Assembly: GCF_902788255.1 (NCBI RefSeq)
Contig: NZ_CADAJR010000017.1
Span: 1-46,951, forward strand
Direction: 5' to 3'
Length of the DNA stretch: 46,951 nucleotides
Source: an uncultured Methanobrevibacter sp.
Lineage (GTDB): Archaea; Methanobacteriota; Methanobacteria; Methanobacteriales; Methanobacteriaceae
Shown here piece by piece: positions 35,326 to 43,423 of this stretch (positions are counted from its first letter, which is position 1; each line of letters begins with the position of its first letter). The translations under genes were made by a program, and so were the position numbers. Under the pieces are notes generated by a model. That model did not search any database. It was not told where the DNA came from and saw only the letters and a program-made list of their open reading frames with translations.

Positions 35326-36036
35326 TTATACATCAGAGTATAATAAACCGGTTGCTCTACCATTGAAGAATACAAGATATACAGCTAAAATACCGAATAT
35401 GATTCCTCCAACAGTGGCATTCCATTGTACAATAATTCCTGCAATGAAGAATAATATGAATGCAATAACTGCAATAAGAATAATGAATGCTAATACTTTT
35501 GCAAGACCTATTCTTGAGATATCTCCAATAGCATCACCAATTGCTAAAGCAAATCCTAAGTCTTCAGTTTTAGCCAATCTGCATTGACCCATCATTAATG
35601 CTAATGAAAATACAATACCTAATATGAAAGAAACAACCATAACTATCCAGTGTTGGAAGATTACTGACAAAATAGCTGAGATAACGATTGGAACAATTAA
35701 ATAAACAACGTTTACAACCAAATATTTTACACCATTGACAAATTGTCTTACAAAGTCAATTCCAGGTGCATCGTTTCTTCTGTCAATACCGTATTTTGTT
35801 ATATCCAATTGATATCCTGTAATAACAAATGATATGACTAATGCAATAACAAGACCAATTATTCCTGATCCTACAAGTGCAAATGCATTTCTAGCTGCAG
35901 CCCCTACCATTACTCCTGCCAGAGTTCCTGCAACAGCAATACCTAAGATTATTCCTAAAATAACATATATGACTAATGCTTTAATGTTCTGTAAAGGGTA
36001 TGATAAAGCATCAGTTATAATTTCACCTAATTCCAT
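35326..36036 (-). CDS. DUF4013 membrane protein
   Basis: 236 residues with about six long hydrophobic helices; it begins MELGEIITDALSYPLQNIKAL, the family signature, and has the YQLDITKYGIDRRNDAPGID loop. DUF4013 proteins are frequent in Methanobacteriales; function unknown. The ATG follows GGAG with an 8-9 nt spacer. 29 nt upstream of the Cna-B-like protein, so probably co-transcribed with it. Confidence 0.85.
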   Translation of the reverse strand: MELGEIITDALSYPLQNIKALVIYVILGIILGIAVAGTLAGVMVGAAARNAFALVGSGIIGLVIALVISFVITGYQLDITKYGIDRRNDAPGIDFVRQFVNGVKYLVVNVVYLIVPIVISAILSVIFQHWIVMVVSFILGIVFSLALMMGQCRLAKTEDLGFALAIGDAIGDISRIGLAKVLAFIILIAVIAFILFFIAGIIVQWNATVGGIIFGILAVYLVFFNGRATGLLYSDV

Positions 36037-36203
36037 TTTTTTAGTCTCCTTTAAATTTAATTTTTAAAACCCATATTATGAGTTATTAATATTTTATGCC
36101 TTAATAATATTTAAAACATTCATTTTTTAAAGAAAAATATAAAAAAAGTATATAATTAATTATAAACAAATATTTAAAATGTAAATAATGCGAGGAGAAA
36201 TTA

Positions 36204-37247
36204 ATGGGAAAAACTAGAGTTGAATGGATAGACCTTGTGCGCGCAATTGCAATTCTAACTGTACTATACATCCATGCAACCGACGGAATTTATATCATCT
36301 CATCTGATTCCATGATGCATTTTGGTGTATATTCTAGAATTTTCCAATTCATATCACTATTTATTGGACGTATAGGAGTTCCATTCTTTTTAATGATAAC
36401 AGGTTATCTGTTGCTTGACAGATCCTATGATGATGAACGTGTGAATAAGTTTTGGTCAAAAAATGTAAAAAGCCTGATAGTGGTTACTGTTATCTGGACT
36501 GTAATTTATGCACTTAGCCTGCAGCTTGTTGTTACCGGAAGTAGCCAGGTCAATTTTACTGAAGGGGGAAACTTATTCTTTAGCCATATGTGGTATATGC
36601 CGATGATTATTGGAATGTATCTTTCAATGCCGTTTGCCGCAAGTGCCATTAAAAACTACAACACAAAAACAATTAACAGTGCTTTGATTCTGTTTTCAAT
36701 TTTGGCGTTTGTAGTTCCGTTCATAACACTTTTACTTGACATGCAAGGCATTAAAAATGTTTCCATACAGTTCAGTTTAGGATTTAGTGGAGGAGTCTAC
36801 GGAATTTATATCATTTTGGGATATTTGGTTAAAAAAGGTTTCTACAAGAAATATTCCTCAAGAAGTTTTGGTATTTTAGCAATCGTGTCATTTTTAATTT
36901 GTGTATTGTTCCAGTACTATGCATTTACTCGCGGATATGATTTCTTCTTATGGTATGAGTTCCCATTCATTTTAATTGGATCATTAGCATTGTTCGAGTT
37001 ATGTTCAAGGGTAAAACATGTAAGGGCATTTCCATTTGTTACAATATTATCTAAATATTCCTTTGCAGTATTTTTAATACATAACTTGTTTAGACTGCCA
37101 TTGCTTCCGGTTATCGTCCAACTGCCACTGACAGAACCTGCAAAGGCCATAGTTCTTTGGATTTTATTAATAGTTTTAAGCTACATTGCAGCTGCGATTA
37201 TCTATAGAATCCCGAAATTTGGTAAATTTATTTTATATATGAGATAA
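36204..37247 (+). CDS. Acyltransferase family 3 membrane protein
   Basis: 347 residues with about ten helices. The first helix reads RVEWIDLVRAIAILTVLYIHATDG, the family's D(x)xR…H pattern (Asp, Arg and His of the transfer site), and GYLLLDRSYDDERVNKFWSK follows. Members O-acylate sugars, peptidoglycan-like polymers or exported glycans at the membrane; here a surface glycan or pseudomurein is a plausible target. The ATG follows GAGGAG. Its last codons form the left arm of the terminator. Confidence 0.88.
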   Translation: MGKTRVEWIDLVRAIAILTVLYIHATDGIYIISSDSMMHFGVYSRIFQFISLFIGRIGVPFFLMITGYLLLDRSYDDERVNKFWSKNVKSLIVVTVIWTVIYALSLQLVVTGSSQVNFTEGGNLFFSHMWYMPMIIGMYLSMPFAASAIKNYNTKTINSALILFSILAFVVPFITLLLDMQGIKNVSIQFSLGFSGGVYGIYIILGYLVKKGFYKKYSSRSFGILAIVSFLICVLFQYYAFTRGYDFFLWYEFPFILIGSLALFELCSRVKHVRAFPFVTILSKYSFAVFLIHNLFRLPLLPVIVQLPLTEPAKAIVLWILLIVLSYIAAAIIYRIPKFGKFILYMR

Positions 37248-37267
37248 TCTACATTATCTCTTTTTTT
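37241..37267 (+). terminator. Stem-loop terminator at the acyltransferase 3' end
   Basis: GAGATAAT (37241-37248) pairs with ATTATCTC (37253-37260) around a 4-nt loop, followed by T7. The acyltransferase stop codon lies inside the left arm, and the right arm with its T tract encodes the end of the convergent hydrolase. Same design as 30244-30273. Confidence 0.65.
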
Positions 37268-38106
37268 ATTTCTTTAAAAGCTTCTTTTGCCTCAGGTATG
37301 GGAAACATCGGATAGATATGGAACAGTCCGTTACCGGTGATGAATTTTACATCAACATTGTCCCTTTTAAGTTTTTCAACATAGTTTTTAATGTCATTGT
37401 AAAAGATTTCATTTGTTCCTGCAAAAATTAGTGTTTTAGGAAGTCCCTCATTATCCCCATAAATCGGACTTACCTTATAATCTTTAGTGTCCCACTCTCC
37501 AGCCCATGATTTTCCAATTTCCTTTAAACCAATTTCACCTAAAATCGGATCATTTTCACTGTCATATGGCACATTACTCATTGAAACATCAACCCAGGGA
37601 GAAAATGTAATTATATGATTAGGCTGAGGGAGATTAATTGTTTTTAGATATTGGCAGAACGAATGTATGAATCCTCCACCGGCGGAATCCCCCATCAAAA
37701 TGATATTGGAATGAGTTTGCTGTAAACTTTCATAAAATTTAGTAACTAACTCAAAAGTTTCTGCCGCTTTGTGATGAGGAGCAAGCGGGTAAACCGGTGC
37801 CAGGACATAGGCATCCAATTTTCGTGACAGCTGCCTGCAATATAAATAATGCTGATAGTTGATTTCATTGACATAGGCACCGCCATGTATGTATACAATT
37901 GTGTTTTTGGCATTTTTGTTTCCAAATGCGAAAACCTGCATGCCATTAAAATTTATGCTTTTAAAGATACTTTTGACAGGTTCGGTGTTTTGTTGTTTAT
38001 CTGATAAAAACTCGATTACTTTACCCTGATTGTCCATGTAATCGGGTTTTGTAAATTTCAAAATTGATTCTTCAATTTTTGCAATAAAAGATTTCCCATC
38101 ACTCAT
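37249..38106 (-). CDS. Alpha/beta hydrolase, HSL-type (esterase/lipase)
   Basis: 285 residues from ATG 38106 (a TTG one codon earlier is possible). HGGAY (oxyanion hole, about 76-80), MGDSAGGG with nucleophile Ser near 147, an acid region around GTNEIFY and His in GLFHIYPMFP complete the hormone-sensitive-lipase/acetylesterase triad. Cytoplasmic, no signal peptide. A C-terminal fragment of a paralogue is at 30252-30898. Convergent with the acyltransferase; an esterase beside an O-acyltransferase may be a functional pair, but that is inference. Confidence 0.9.
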   Translation of the reverse strand: MSDGKSFIAKIEESILKFTKPDYMDNQGKVIEFLSDKQQNTEPVKSIFKSINFNGMQVFAFGNKNAKNTIVYIHGGAYVNEINYQHYLYCRQLSRKLDAYVLAPVYPLAPHHKAAETFELVTKFYESLQQTHSNIILMGDSAGGGFIHSFCQYLKTINLPQPNHIITFSPWVDVSMSNVPYDSENDPILGEIGLKEIGKSWAGEWDTKDYKVSPIYGDNEGLPKTLIFAGTNEIFYNDIKNYVEKLKRDNVDVKFITGNGLFHIYPMFPIPEAKEAFKEIKKEIM

Positions 38107-38291
38107 CAATTAACCTATAACTTTAAAAACATATAACTGTTTTGAAAAAATTAAAAAATTACTTGAAGACACATCAAATAATAAGAACCATTATACAGGC
38201 AGTATACAATAATAGAAAATATATATCGCTTAAAATACAAAATTATAAGTTATAATATTTAAAATTATGAACCTACCTCAATGTGATAAAA

Positions 38292-38591
38292 ATGGATATT
38301 GAAAAAAATTATGCTGAAAATGAATTAACTTTATTTATCATAGGTCGTGTAGATACAATTACCTCACAGACCTTAGAAAAAGAAATAAATGATGAAATGG
38401 GCAATTTTGATTCATTAGTATTAGATTTAACCGATTTAGAATATATTTCAAGTGCAGGACTGCGTGTATTAATCAGTACTCAGAAAAAATTAAAAAACGA
38501 TGACATACCAATGGCCATAAAAAATGTCAACGATATTGTCAATGAAATTTTCAGAATGTCCGGTTTCGATAAAATATTAAACATTGAATAA
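38292..38591 (+). CDS. STAS domain protein (anti-sigma factor antagonist-like)
   Basis: 99 residues, a lone STAS domain: MDIEKNYAENELTLFIIGRVDT, then LVLDLTDLEYISSAGLRVLIS, where Ser in ISSAG is the phosphorylation site in SpoIIAA/RsbV proteins, and RMSGFDKILNIE at the end. The ATG at 38292 is 4 nt after TGTGAT; GTG 38283 lies within that site. Archaea lack sigma70 factors, so the partner must be something else (a kinase/phosphatase switch is typical). No kinase gene is adjacent. Confidence 0.9.
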   Translation: MDIEKNYAENELTLFIIGRVDTITSQTLEKEINDEMGNFDSLVLDLTDLEYISSAGLRVLISTQKKLKNDDIPMAIKNVNDIVNEIFRMSGFDKILNIE

Positions 38592-38631
38592 ATTCAATTT
38601 ATTCAAACCCTTCCATATTTAAAAATTAAAA

Positions 38632-39264
38632 ATGATCAAGCTAGCCTATTGTAATGTTGAAAACTTGGATTTAGCCAAAGCATATCCTCTACTTCCACAA
38701 AATAGGAAAGAAAAGGTGGACTATTTTAGATTCATTAAAGACAAAAAGCTAAGTAGCGGAGCATATCTGCTTTTAGAAAAATTACTTAGTGAAGAAGACA
38801 TCATAAAACCTATTTTTAAAACAGAAAAATACGGCAAATCCTATATCTCCAACTATGAAAACATTCACTTTAATTTAAGCCATTCAGGAAGCATGGTTGC
38901 ATGTGCAATATCCGATACGGAAGTCGGAGTCGATGTGGAATACAATGACCCAACCATTGATTTAGACATTGCCAAAAATTACTTTTACAACAGCGAATAT
39001 GATAGCATCATTAAATCCGACAATCCCTCAAACGAATTTTTCAATTATTGGGTTTTAAAGGAAAGCTATATGAAATATACTGGTTTGGGATTTAACCTTG
39101 AACTTGATAGCTTTGAAATCATCATAAAGGATGAAATATCCCTAAAAAATGATAAGAACAAATTGAAGTTTAACCTTTTTGACATTGAAGATTACAAACT
39201 CGCAATTTGCTCAAAATATGATGTTAAAAATTTTACCAAATACTCAGTCGATGACCTGATTTAG
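38632..39264 (+). CDS. 4'-phosphopantetheinyl transferase (Sfp type)
   Basis: 210 residues. It shows NLSHSGSMVACAI (about 81-93), GVDVEY (Asp101 and Glu103, Mg2+ ligands) and WVLKESYMKYTGLG (140-153, Lys143/Glu144 and Lys148), the Sfp-family motifs. It moves phosphopantetheine from CoA to Ser of carrier proteins. Archaea lack fatty-acid carrier proteins in general, so the usual partner is a non-ribosomal peptide or polyketide synthase, not found in this window. Overlaps the convergent peptidase gene by 4 nt; no ribosome site, TATA-like TATTTAAAAA upstream, maybe leaderless. Confidence 0.88.
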   Translation: MIKLAYCNVENLDLAKAYPLLPQNRKEKVDYFRFIKDKKLSSGAYLLLEKLLSEEDIIKPIFKTEKYGKSYISNYENIHFNLSHSGSMVACAISDTEVGVDVEYNDPTIDLDIAKNYFYNSEYDSIIKSDNPSNEFFNYWVLKESYMKYTGLGFNLELDSFEIIIKDEISLKNDKNKLKFNLFDIEDYKLAICSKYDVKNFTKYSVDDLI

Positions 39265-40277
39265 TCAATATTCAAAGGCAAATCGCCAATGACATTGGCC
39301 TTGCGGGAGATATATACAGTATCTTCCAGACGTACACCAAATTCACCCTCAAGATATATTCCAGGCTCCACTGTAATAACCATGCCCTCTTCAATTATTG
39401 TCTCATCGCGCATGGAAAATCCTGGAGTTTCATGAATGTCCAAACCTAAACTGTGACCTGTTGAGTGAATGAACCTGTCACCATAGCCATAATCTGCAAT
39501 TATATCCCTTGCAACTTTGTCAACTTCACAGCATTTCATTCTAGGTTTGATTGCTTTAATGGCCTTATCATGTGATTCGGCAACAATGTCCCATATTTCC
39601 TGCTGTTTTTCAGTATAAACCATTGTTCTGGTATTGTCAGAGCAGTACCCTTCATAAATCGCCCCCCAATCAATCAATATTGGTTGTGTCAATTTTTTAT
39701 CCTGAGGTATTGTATGAGGAAGGCTAGATTCCGCACCGCTTGTTACGATTGTGTCAAATGATTCTTTAGAGGCTCCATTTTCAATCATGTGGCGGACCAA
39801 ATCAAAGGCAACTTCTTTTTCAGTGCTTTTATTGTTCAATATATCCAATTGCAGAAATGACTTCTGGGCAATTTCTGTAGCTCGGGTAATCTTTTCAATC
39901 TCGGCAGGGGTTTTGATCATGCGTTGTTTGTCAATGTATGTCTTTGAATCGATTGTAAAATCATCCCTGAATCTAACATAAGTACTGTATGGAAGTGTTG
40001 GCTCAATTGCCAAACTTTTAATGCCATCATCTTTTAGCTCATTAATCATAACATCATAGGATTCGTATTCCTTAACTTCAATTGAGGAATTATTCCTAGC
40101 CAATTCCATATCCATACCAGAAGCATAGATGATAGGATTTTCCTTTATTATGCAAAATGCAAAACTGGTAGGTTTATAATTAGAAATATATTCCACATTG
40201 GTAAATTGTGTTAGCAAATAAGCATCGAAATCATCATTTTTCAAATCATTTATTATATTGGTTATATGCAAGTCCAT
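39261..40277 (-). CDS. M24B metallopeptidase (Xaa-Pro aminopeptidase/dipeptidase)
   Basis: 338 residues from ATG 40275-40277, beginning MDLHITNIINDLKNDDFDAYLL; longer open starts cross the divergent promoter and are rejected. Pita-bread fold ligands are in LIDWGAIYEGYCSDNTRT (two Asp), IHSTGHSLGLDIHETPG (His), TVEPGIYL (Glu) and RLEDTVYI (Glu). Cytoplasmic release of N-terminal residues before proline. No ribosome site; the TATA box at 40297-40308 is at leaderless distance. Confidence 0.92.
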   Translation of the reverse strand: MDLHITNIINDLKNDDFDAYLLTQFTNVEYISNYKPTSFAFCIIKENPIIYASGMDMELARNNSSIEVKEYESYDVMINELKDDGIKSLAIEPTLPYSTYVRFRDDFTIDSKTYIDKQRMIKTPAEIEKITRATEIAQKSFLQLDILNNKSTEKEVAFDLVRHMIENGASKESFDTIVTSGAESSLPHTIPQDKKLTQPILIDWGAIYEGYCSDNTRTMVYTEKQQEIWDIVAESHDKAIKAIKPRMKCCEVDKVARDIIADYGYGDRFIHSTGHSLGLDIHETPGFSMRDETIIEEGMVITVEPGIYLEGEFGVRLEDTVYISRKANVIGDLPLNID

Positions 40278-40296
40278 AGTAATAATTAGAAAAATC

Positions 40297-40308
40297 TTTA
40301 TATATAAA
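40297..40308. promoter_or_regulatory. Symmetric TATA box serving two divergent leaderless genes
   Basis: TTTATATATAAA is a perfect palindrome. Its centre is 24.5 nt before the ATG at 40327 (plus strand) and 25.5 nt before the ATG at 40277 (minus strand). Neither gene has a Shine-Dalgarno sequence. A single TATA box could drive both leaderless transcripts in opposite directions. Confidence 0.55.
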
Positions 40309-40326
40309 ATTAGATATTTTAAAATT

Positions 40327-40968
40327 ATGTTTAAATTTACAGCCAGTGAAGTAAGAGATTTACTAATTGCATTTTTCGTCATTTCACTATGTTTTGCAAT
40401 AGTGAATGGTGGAAGAGATTCAAATGCAGTTTTATCAATTCTTCCGATTGTTATGGTAGGTGTGGGTGCAGGATTTATCCTACACGAGCTTGGACACAAA
40501 TTTGTTTCAATGAAATACGGTTACTGGGCCGAATTTAAATTATGGCCTCAAGGACTGATATTTGCACTTGTCACATCATTTTTCGGGTTCGTATTCGCTG
40601 CACCAGGTGCGGTTTATACATATGCAAACTACATGACTGATGAAATAAACGGCAAAATCTCAATTGCCGGACCAATTGTCAACATTATTCTTGCATTAGT
40701 ATTTTTAGCATTAGCAACTTCAGTATATCAATCCGCATTCACATCAAGCAATTCACTATTGATATTCATCATTTGTGCGACAGGATATTCAGTTAACAGT
40801 TTTTTAGCTGTGTTTAACTTACTGCCAATTGGAAACTTAGATGGATCTAAAGTTCTTACATGGAATTTCGGAATTTGGATTGTTACAATCGCTATCGCAG
40901 GAATATTGACCGCCGCTTCAATGACAATCGGTGTTGAAAATATAGTTAGAATGATTTTGGGAATGTAA
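40327..40968 (+). CDS. M50 family (site-2 protease-like) membrane metalloprotease
   Basis: 213 residues from the ATG at 40327 (MFKFTASEVRDLLIAFF). HELGH at 53-57 in the second hydrophobic region supplies the zinc site, and FNLLPIGNLDGSKV near 163-176 is the family's N/D-x-x-P-x-x-x-LDG third-ligand motif. About six helices. Intramembrane proteolysis is the family's role; the substrate is unknown. 1 nt before YcaO, so likely co-transcribed with it. Leaderless start. Confidence 0.88.
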   Translation: MFKFTASEVRDLLIAFFVISLCFAIVNGGRDSNAVLSILPIVMVGVGAGFILHELGHKFVSMKYGYWAEFKLWPQGLIFALVTSFFGFVFAAPGAVYTYANYMTDEINGKISIAGPIVNIILALVFLALATSVYQSAFTSSNSLLIFIICATGYSVNSFLAVFNLLPIGNLDGSKVLTWNFGIWIVTIAIAGILTAASMTIGVENIVRMILGM

Positions 40969-40969
40969 C

Positions 40970-42172
40970 ATGTCAGAAGAATTAACATATTTTAAGGGAA
41001 CTCACAGAGTAATAGCTCCTAAAAAAACAATTGAAATTAATGAAGACAAATTAAAGACTGCCGGAATAACCCGTATTGCAGACATTACCGATTTGGACCG
41101 CATAGGACTTCCAGTCTATACTGCAATCAGACCTACCGCAGAATATGGTGGAGTTAGCGTTTATGGTGGAAAAGGAATTTCCAAAGACCATGCAAAGGCC
41201 TCTGCCATGATGGAAGGATTTGAAAGATACTCTGCAGAAAGACAGGACCGCGATGAGATAATACTCTCTAGCGTAAATGAAATATCTGCCAAGGGGAATT
41301 ACATCGATCCGAAATCCCTGAACCTGCCAAAGGAATTTGAAAAAAAGGATATTTCAGACATCAGATTGGAATGGAGCATGGCGCATGATTTAATTACAGA
41401 TAAGGACTATTATATCCCAACAAATGCGATTTACCACCCATACACACATGACAACAACGTTGAAAGTCTGTTCAAGTCAAATACAAATGGACTTGCATCA
41501 GGAAATATCCTGGAAGAGGCAATCTTGCATGGTATTTTTGAAGTTATAGAACGTGATGCATGGAGCATTTTCGAGTTGACCCATAAAAACTATTCACAGA
41601 TTGATTTAGACACAATTGAAAGTGAAACTATCAATGAAACCATTGAAAAATTCACATCAAATGGAATAAACATTAAACTGATGGATTTCACTGCAGACAT
41701 CGATGTTCCAACCATTGCTGCTTCCGCAGACGATACCGTTACACGTGATGCTGGATTACTTACCTTGGGCATAGGAACCCACCTTGACCCCGAAGTTGCA
41801 ATCCTAAGGGCATTGACAGAAGTTGCCCAAAGCAGAGCAACACAAATCAACGGTGCCCGTGAGGATACGGTCAGGGCAGACTTTGCACGTGAAGCAGGTT
41901 ATGAAAGGATGAAAAGAATCAACAAGTATTACTTTAAACAAGAAGAGGAACAAATCAGCCTTTCAGACATTGAAAACAAATCAACAACATCAATCAATGA
42001 GGATTTGGAAATTGTCAAAAATGAACTGACCTCAAATGAAATAAAACATGTATTATATCATGACTTGACACGCCCTGAACTTGATGTAAGCGTCGTTCGT
42101 GTCGTTATTCCTGAAATGGAATTATATACACTCGACCAAAGCCGTGCAGGATATAGATTTTTAAGAGTCTGA
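40970..42172 (+). CDS. YcaO-type McrA-glycine thioamidation protein
   Basis: 400 residues, the methanogen YcaO length. It has GGVSVYGGKGISKDHAKASAMMEGFERYSAERQ (ATP/Mg2+ Glu-rich motif), SNTNGLASGN, EAILHGIFEVIERDAW and a Pro-poor C-terminus. With TfuA directly behind it (4 nt gap), it matches the system that converts Gly to thioglycine in the McrA subunit of methyl-coenzyme M reductase. Other YcaO roles (azoline synthesis) need partners absent here. Confidence 0.92.
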   Translation: MSEELTYFKGTHRVIAPKKTIEINEDKLKTAGITRIADITDLDRIGLPVYTAIRPTAEYGGVSVYGGKGISKDHAKASAMMEGFERYSAERQDRDEIILSSVNEISAKGNYIDPKSLNLPKEFEKKDISDIRLEWSMAHDLITDKDYYIPTNAIYHPYTHDNNVESLFKSNTNGLASGNILEEAILHGIFEVIERDAWSIFELTHKNYSQIDLDTIESETINETIEKFTSNGINIKLMDFTADIDVPTIAASADDTVTRDAGLLTLGIGTHLDPEVAILRALTEVAQSRATQINGAREDTVRADFAREAGYERMKRINKYYFKQEEEQISLSDIENKSTTSINEDLEIVKNELTSNEIKHVLYHDLTRPELDVSVVRVVIPEMELYTLDQSRAGYRFLRV

Positions 42173-42176
42173 TCAT

Positions 42177-42845
42177 ATGGTAAAGATTATAATTTATACT
42201 GGACTATCCCTACCTTTTGATGAAGCAAAGGAAATACTTGATTCGGATGATGATGTTGAAGTAATATATAAAAGACCCATCAAAAGAGGAGACCTGGGCA
42301 TAGATTTAAAGGAAAATCCTGACATCATCGCAATAATTGATGGTGTTTTTCATCAAAACTCCGCAGTAGGCCACAAAGAAATATTGGGAGCAATAAATGC
42401 TGGTATAAAAGTATTTGGAGCTTCAAGCATGGGAGCTTTAAGGGCTTCTGAATTGGATAGTCTGGGCATGGTCGGTGTTGGATATTGCTATAATCAGTAT
42501 GCAAGCGGAGCAATAGATTCCGATGATGATGTTGCAGTCATGCTGGATAGTGAAAGCTTAGAAGCACTGTCAGTTCCTCTAATCAGCATGAATTATGTTT
42601 TTGAAAATGCGGTTTCGGAAAATATCCTAACCCAAAGCGAAAAGGATGAATTATCAGACATTGCAAAATCCACTTTTTATCCAAAAAGAAATTATGCCGA
42701 CACCCTAAGCAAATCAGGCTTAAGCAATGATAAAAAAAGTGAATTGATCAATTTCATTCGTGAAAATGAGGACATCAAAAAACAGGATGCAAAAGAATTG
42801 TTGAATTGCATTAAAGAATATATCCGCAACGAAAACAATCTTTAA
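42177..42845 (+). CDS. tfuA: TfuA-like McrA-glycine thioamidation protein
   Basis: 222 residues, starting MVKIIIYTGLSLPFDEAKEIL, with the TfuA core IAIIDGVFHQNSAVGHKEIL and VFGASSMGALRASELDSLGM. TfuA is the helper thought to deliver sulfide to YcaO during thioglycine formation in McrA. The ATG lies 4 nt after the YcaO stop (TGATCAT), so translation is coupled. C-terminal part is helical and charged. Confidence 0.92.
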   Translation: MVKIIIYTGLSLPFDEAKEILDSDDDVEVIYKRPIKRGDLGIDLKENPDIIAIIDGVFHQNSAVGHKEILGAINAGIKVFGASSMGALRASELDSLGMVGVGYCYNQYASGAIDSDDDVAVMLDSESLEALSVPLISMNYVFENAVSENILTQSEKDELSDIAKSTFYPKRNYADTLSKSGLSNDKKSELINFIRENEDIKKQDAKELLNCIKEYIRNENNL

Positions 42846-42952
42846 AATTCAAGTATTGAATTCATTTAAATGAAATTACAATTCATTAAATGAAAACTTT
42901 TTTTAAAAAAATTAATTAAAAATAGTGAAAGGTTAATTAAATTAATGAGAAA

Positions 42953-43414
42953 TTATTGTTGGGATTGCATTTCCCTATACTTTTTCAAAACAATATCTGG
43001 TGTTTCAAGAATATGCTCAAAACTGGTTGAAAATTCCTTCGGTTCGAAATCATCCTCAACTTTTCTAATGCCATTTAGACAAATCTTGGAATTTTCTAAT
43101 TTAAAGCCAACATCATCTGCCACAACTGAAATCAAATCTATTTCGATTTCGGACGCCTTTTCCAATACCTCATTAGCCTTGATATCATATTTCAGATTCA
43201 ATATTTTATGAGGCATTATCTCATTGATGGTTCTTTTTATTGCAGAATCAAGAAGCTCTAAAAATTTTAAAGCAGGGGGTAAGTTATTAGCCCACCAATA
43301 AGTCAATACAGAGTTTAATACAATATCATGTTCAGAAAAATCATCATATAATCTTGCCCGAACACGAACTGTACTTTCATCTGCTTTAACAAGTAAAACT
43401 GGACTAACAGCCAT
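42953..43414 (-). CDS. Conserved hypothetical protein, 153 aa
   Basis: No family recognised. Soluble, with a beta-rich N-terminus (SPVLLVKADESTVRVRARLYDD) followed by helices (NLPPALKFLELLDSAIKRTINEIMPHKI, EASEIEIDLISVVADDVG). No membrane segment. It lies 9 nt after the CBS gene on the same strand, so both may share a transcript with the universal stress protein. Function not inferable. Confidence 0.6.
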   Translation of the reverse strand: MAVSPVLLVKADESTVRVRARLYDDFSEHDIVLNSVLTYWWANNLPPALKFLELLDSAIKRTINEIMPHKILNLKYDIKANEVLEKASEIEIDLISVVADDVGFKLENSKICLNGIRKVEDDFEPKEFSTSFEHILETPDIVLKKYREMQSQQ

Positions 43415-43423
43415 TTTATCCCA

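Larger units (their letters stand above)
32309..38106. repeat. Segmental duplication, copy B (TadC-like fragment, trkH, hydrolase)
   Basis: Same order and orientation of TadC-like, trkH and hydrolase as 24571-30898. Here trkH and the hydrolase are intact and the TadC-like gene is cut, the reverse of copy A. The genes between trkH and hydrolase differ between copies. Confidence 0.7.

Noticed and set aside
40278-40499. 74-codon N-terminal extension of the M24 peptidase
   Set aside because: It runs through the divergent promoter into the M50 gene, and its composition is unlike a peptidase N-terminus; ATG 40277 fits the leaderless promoter.
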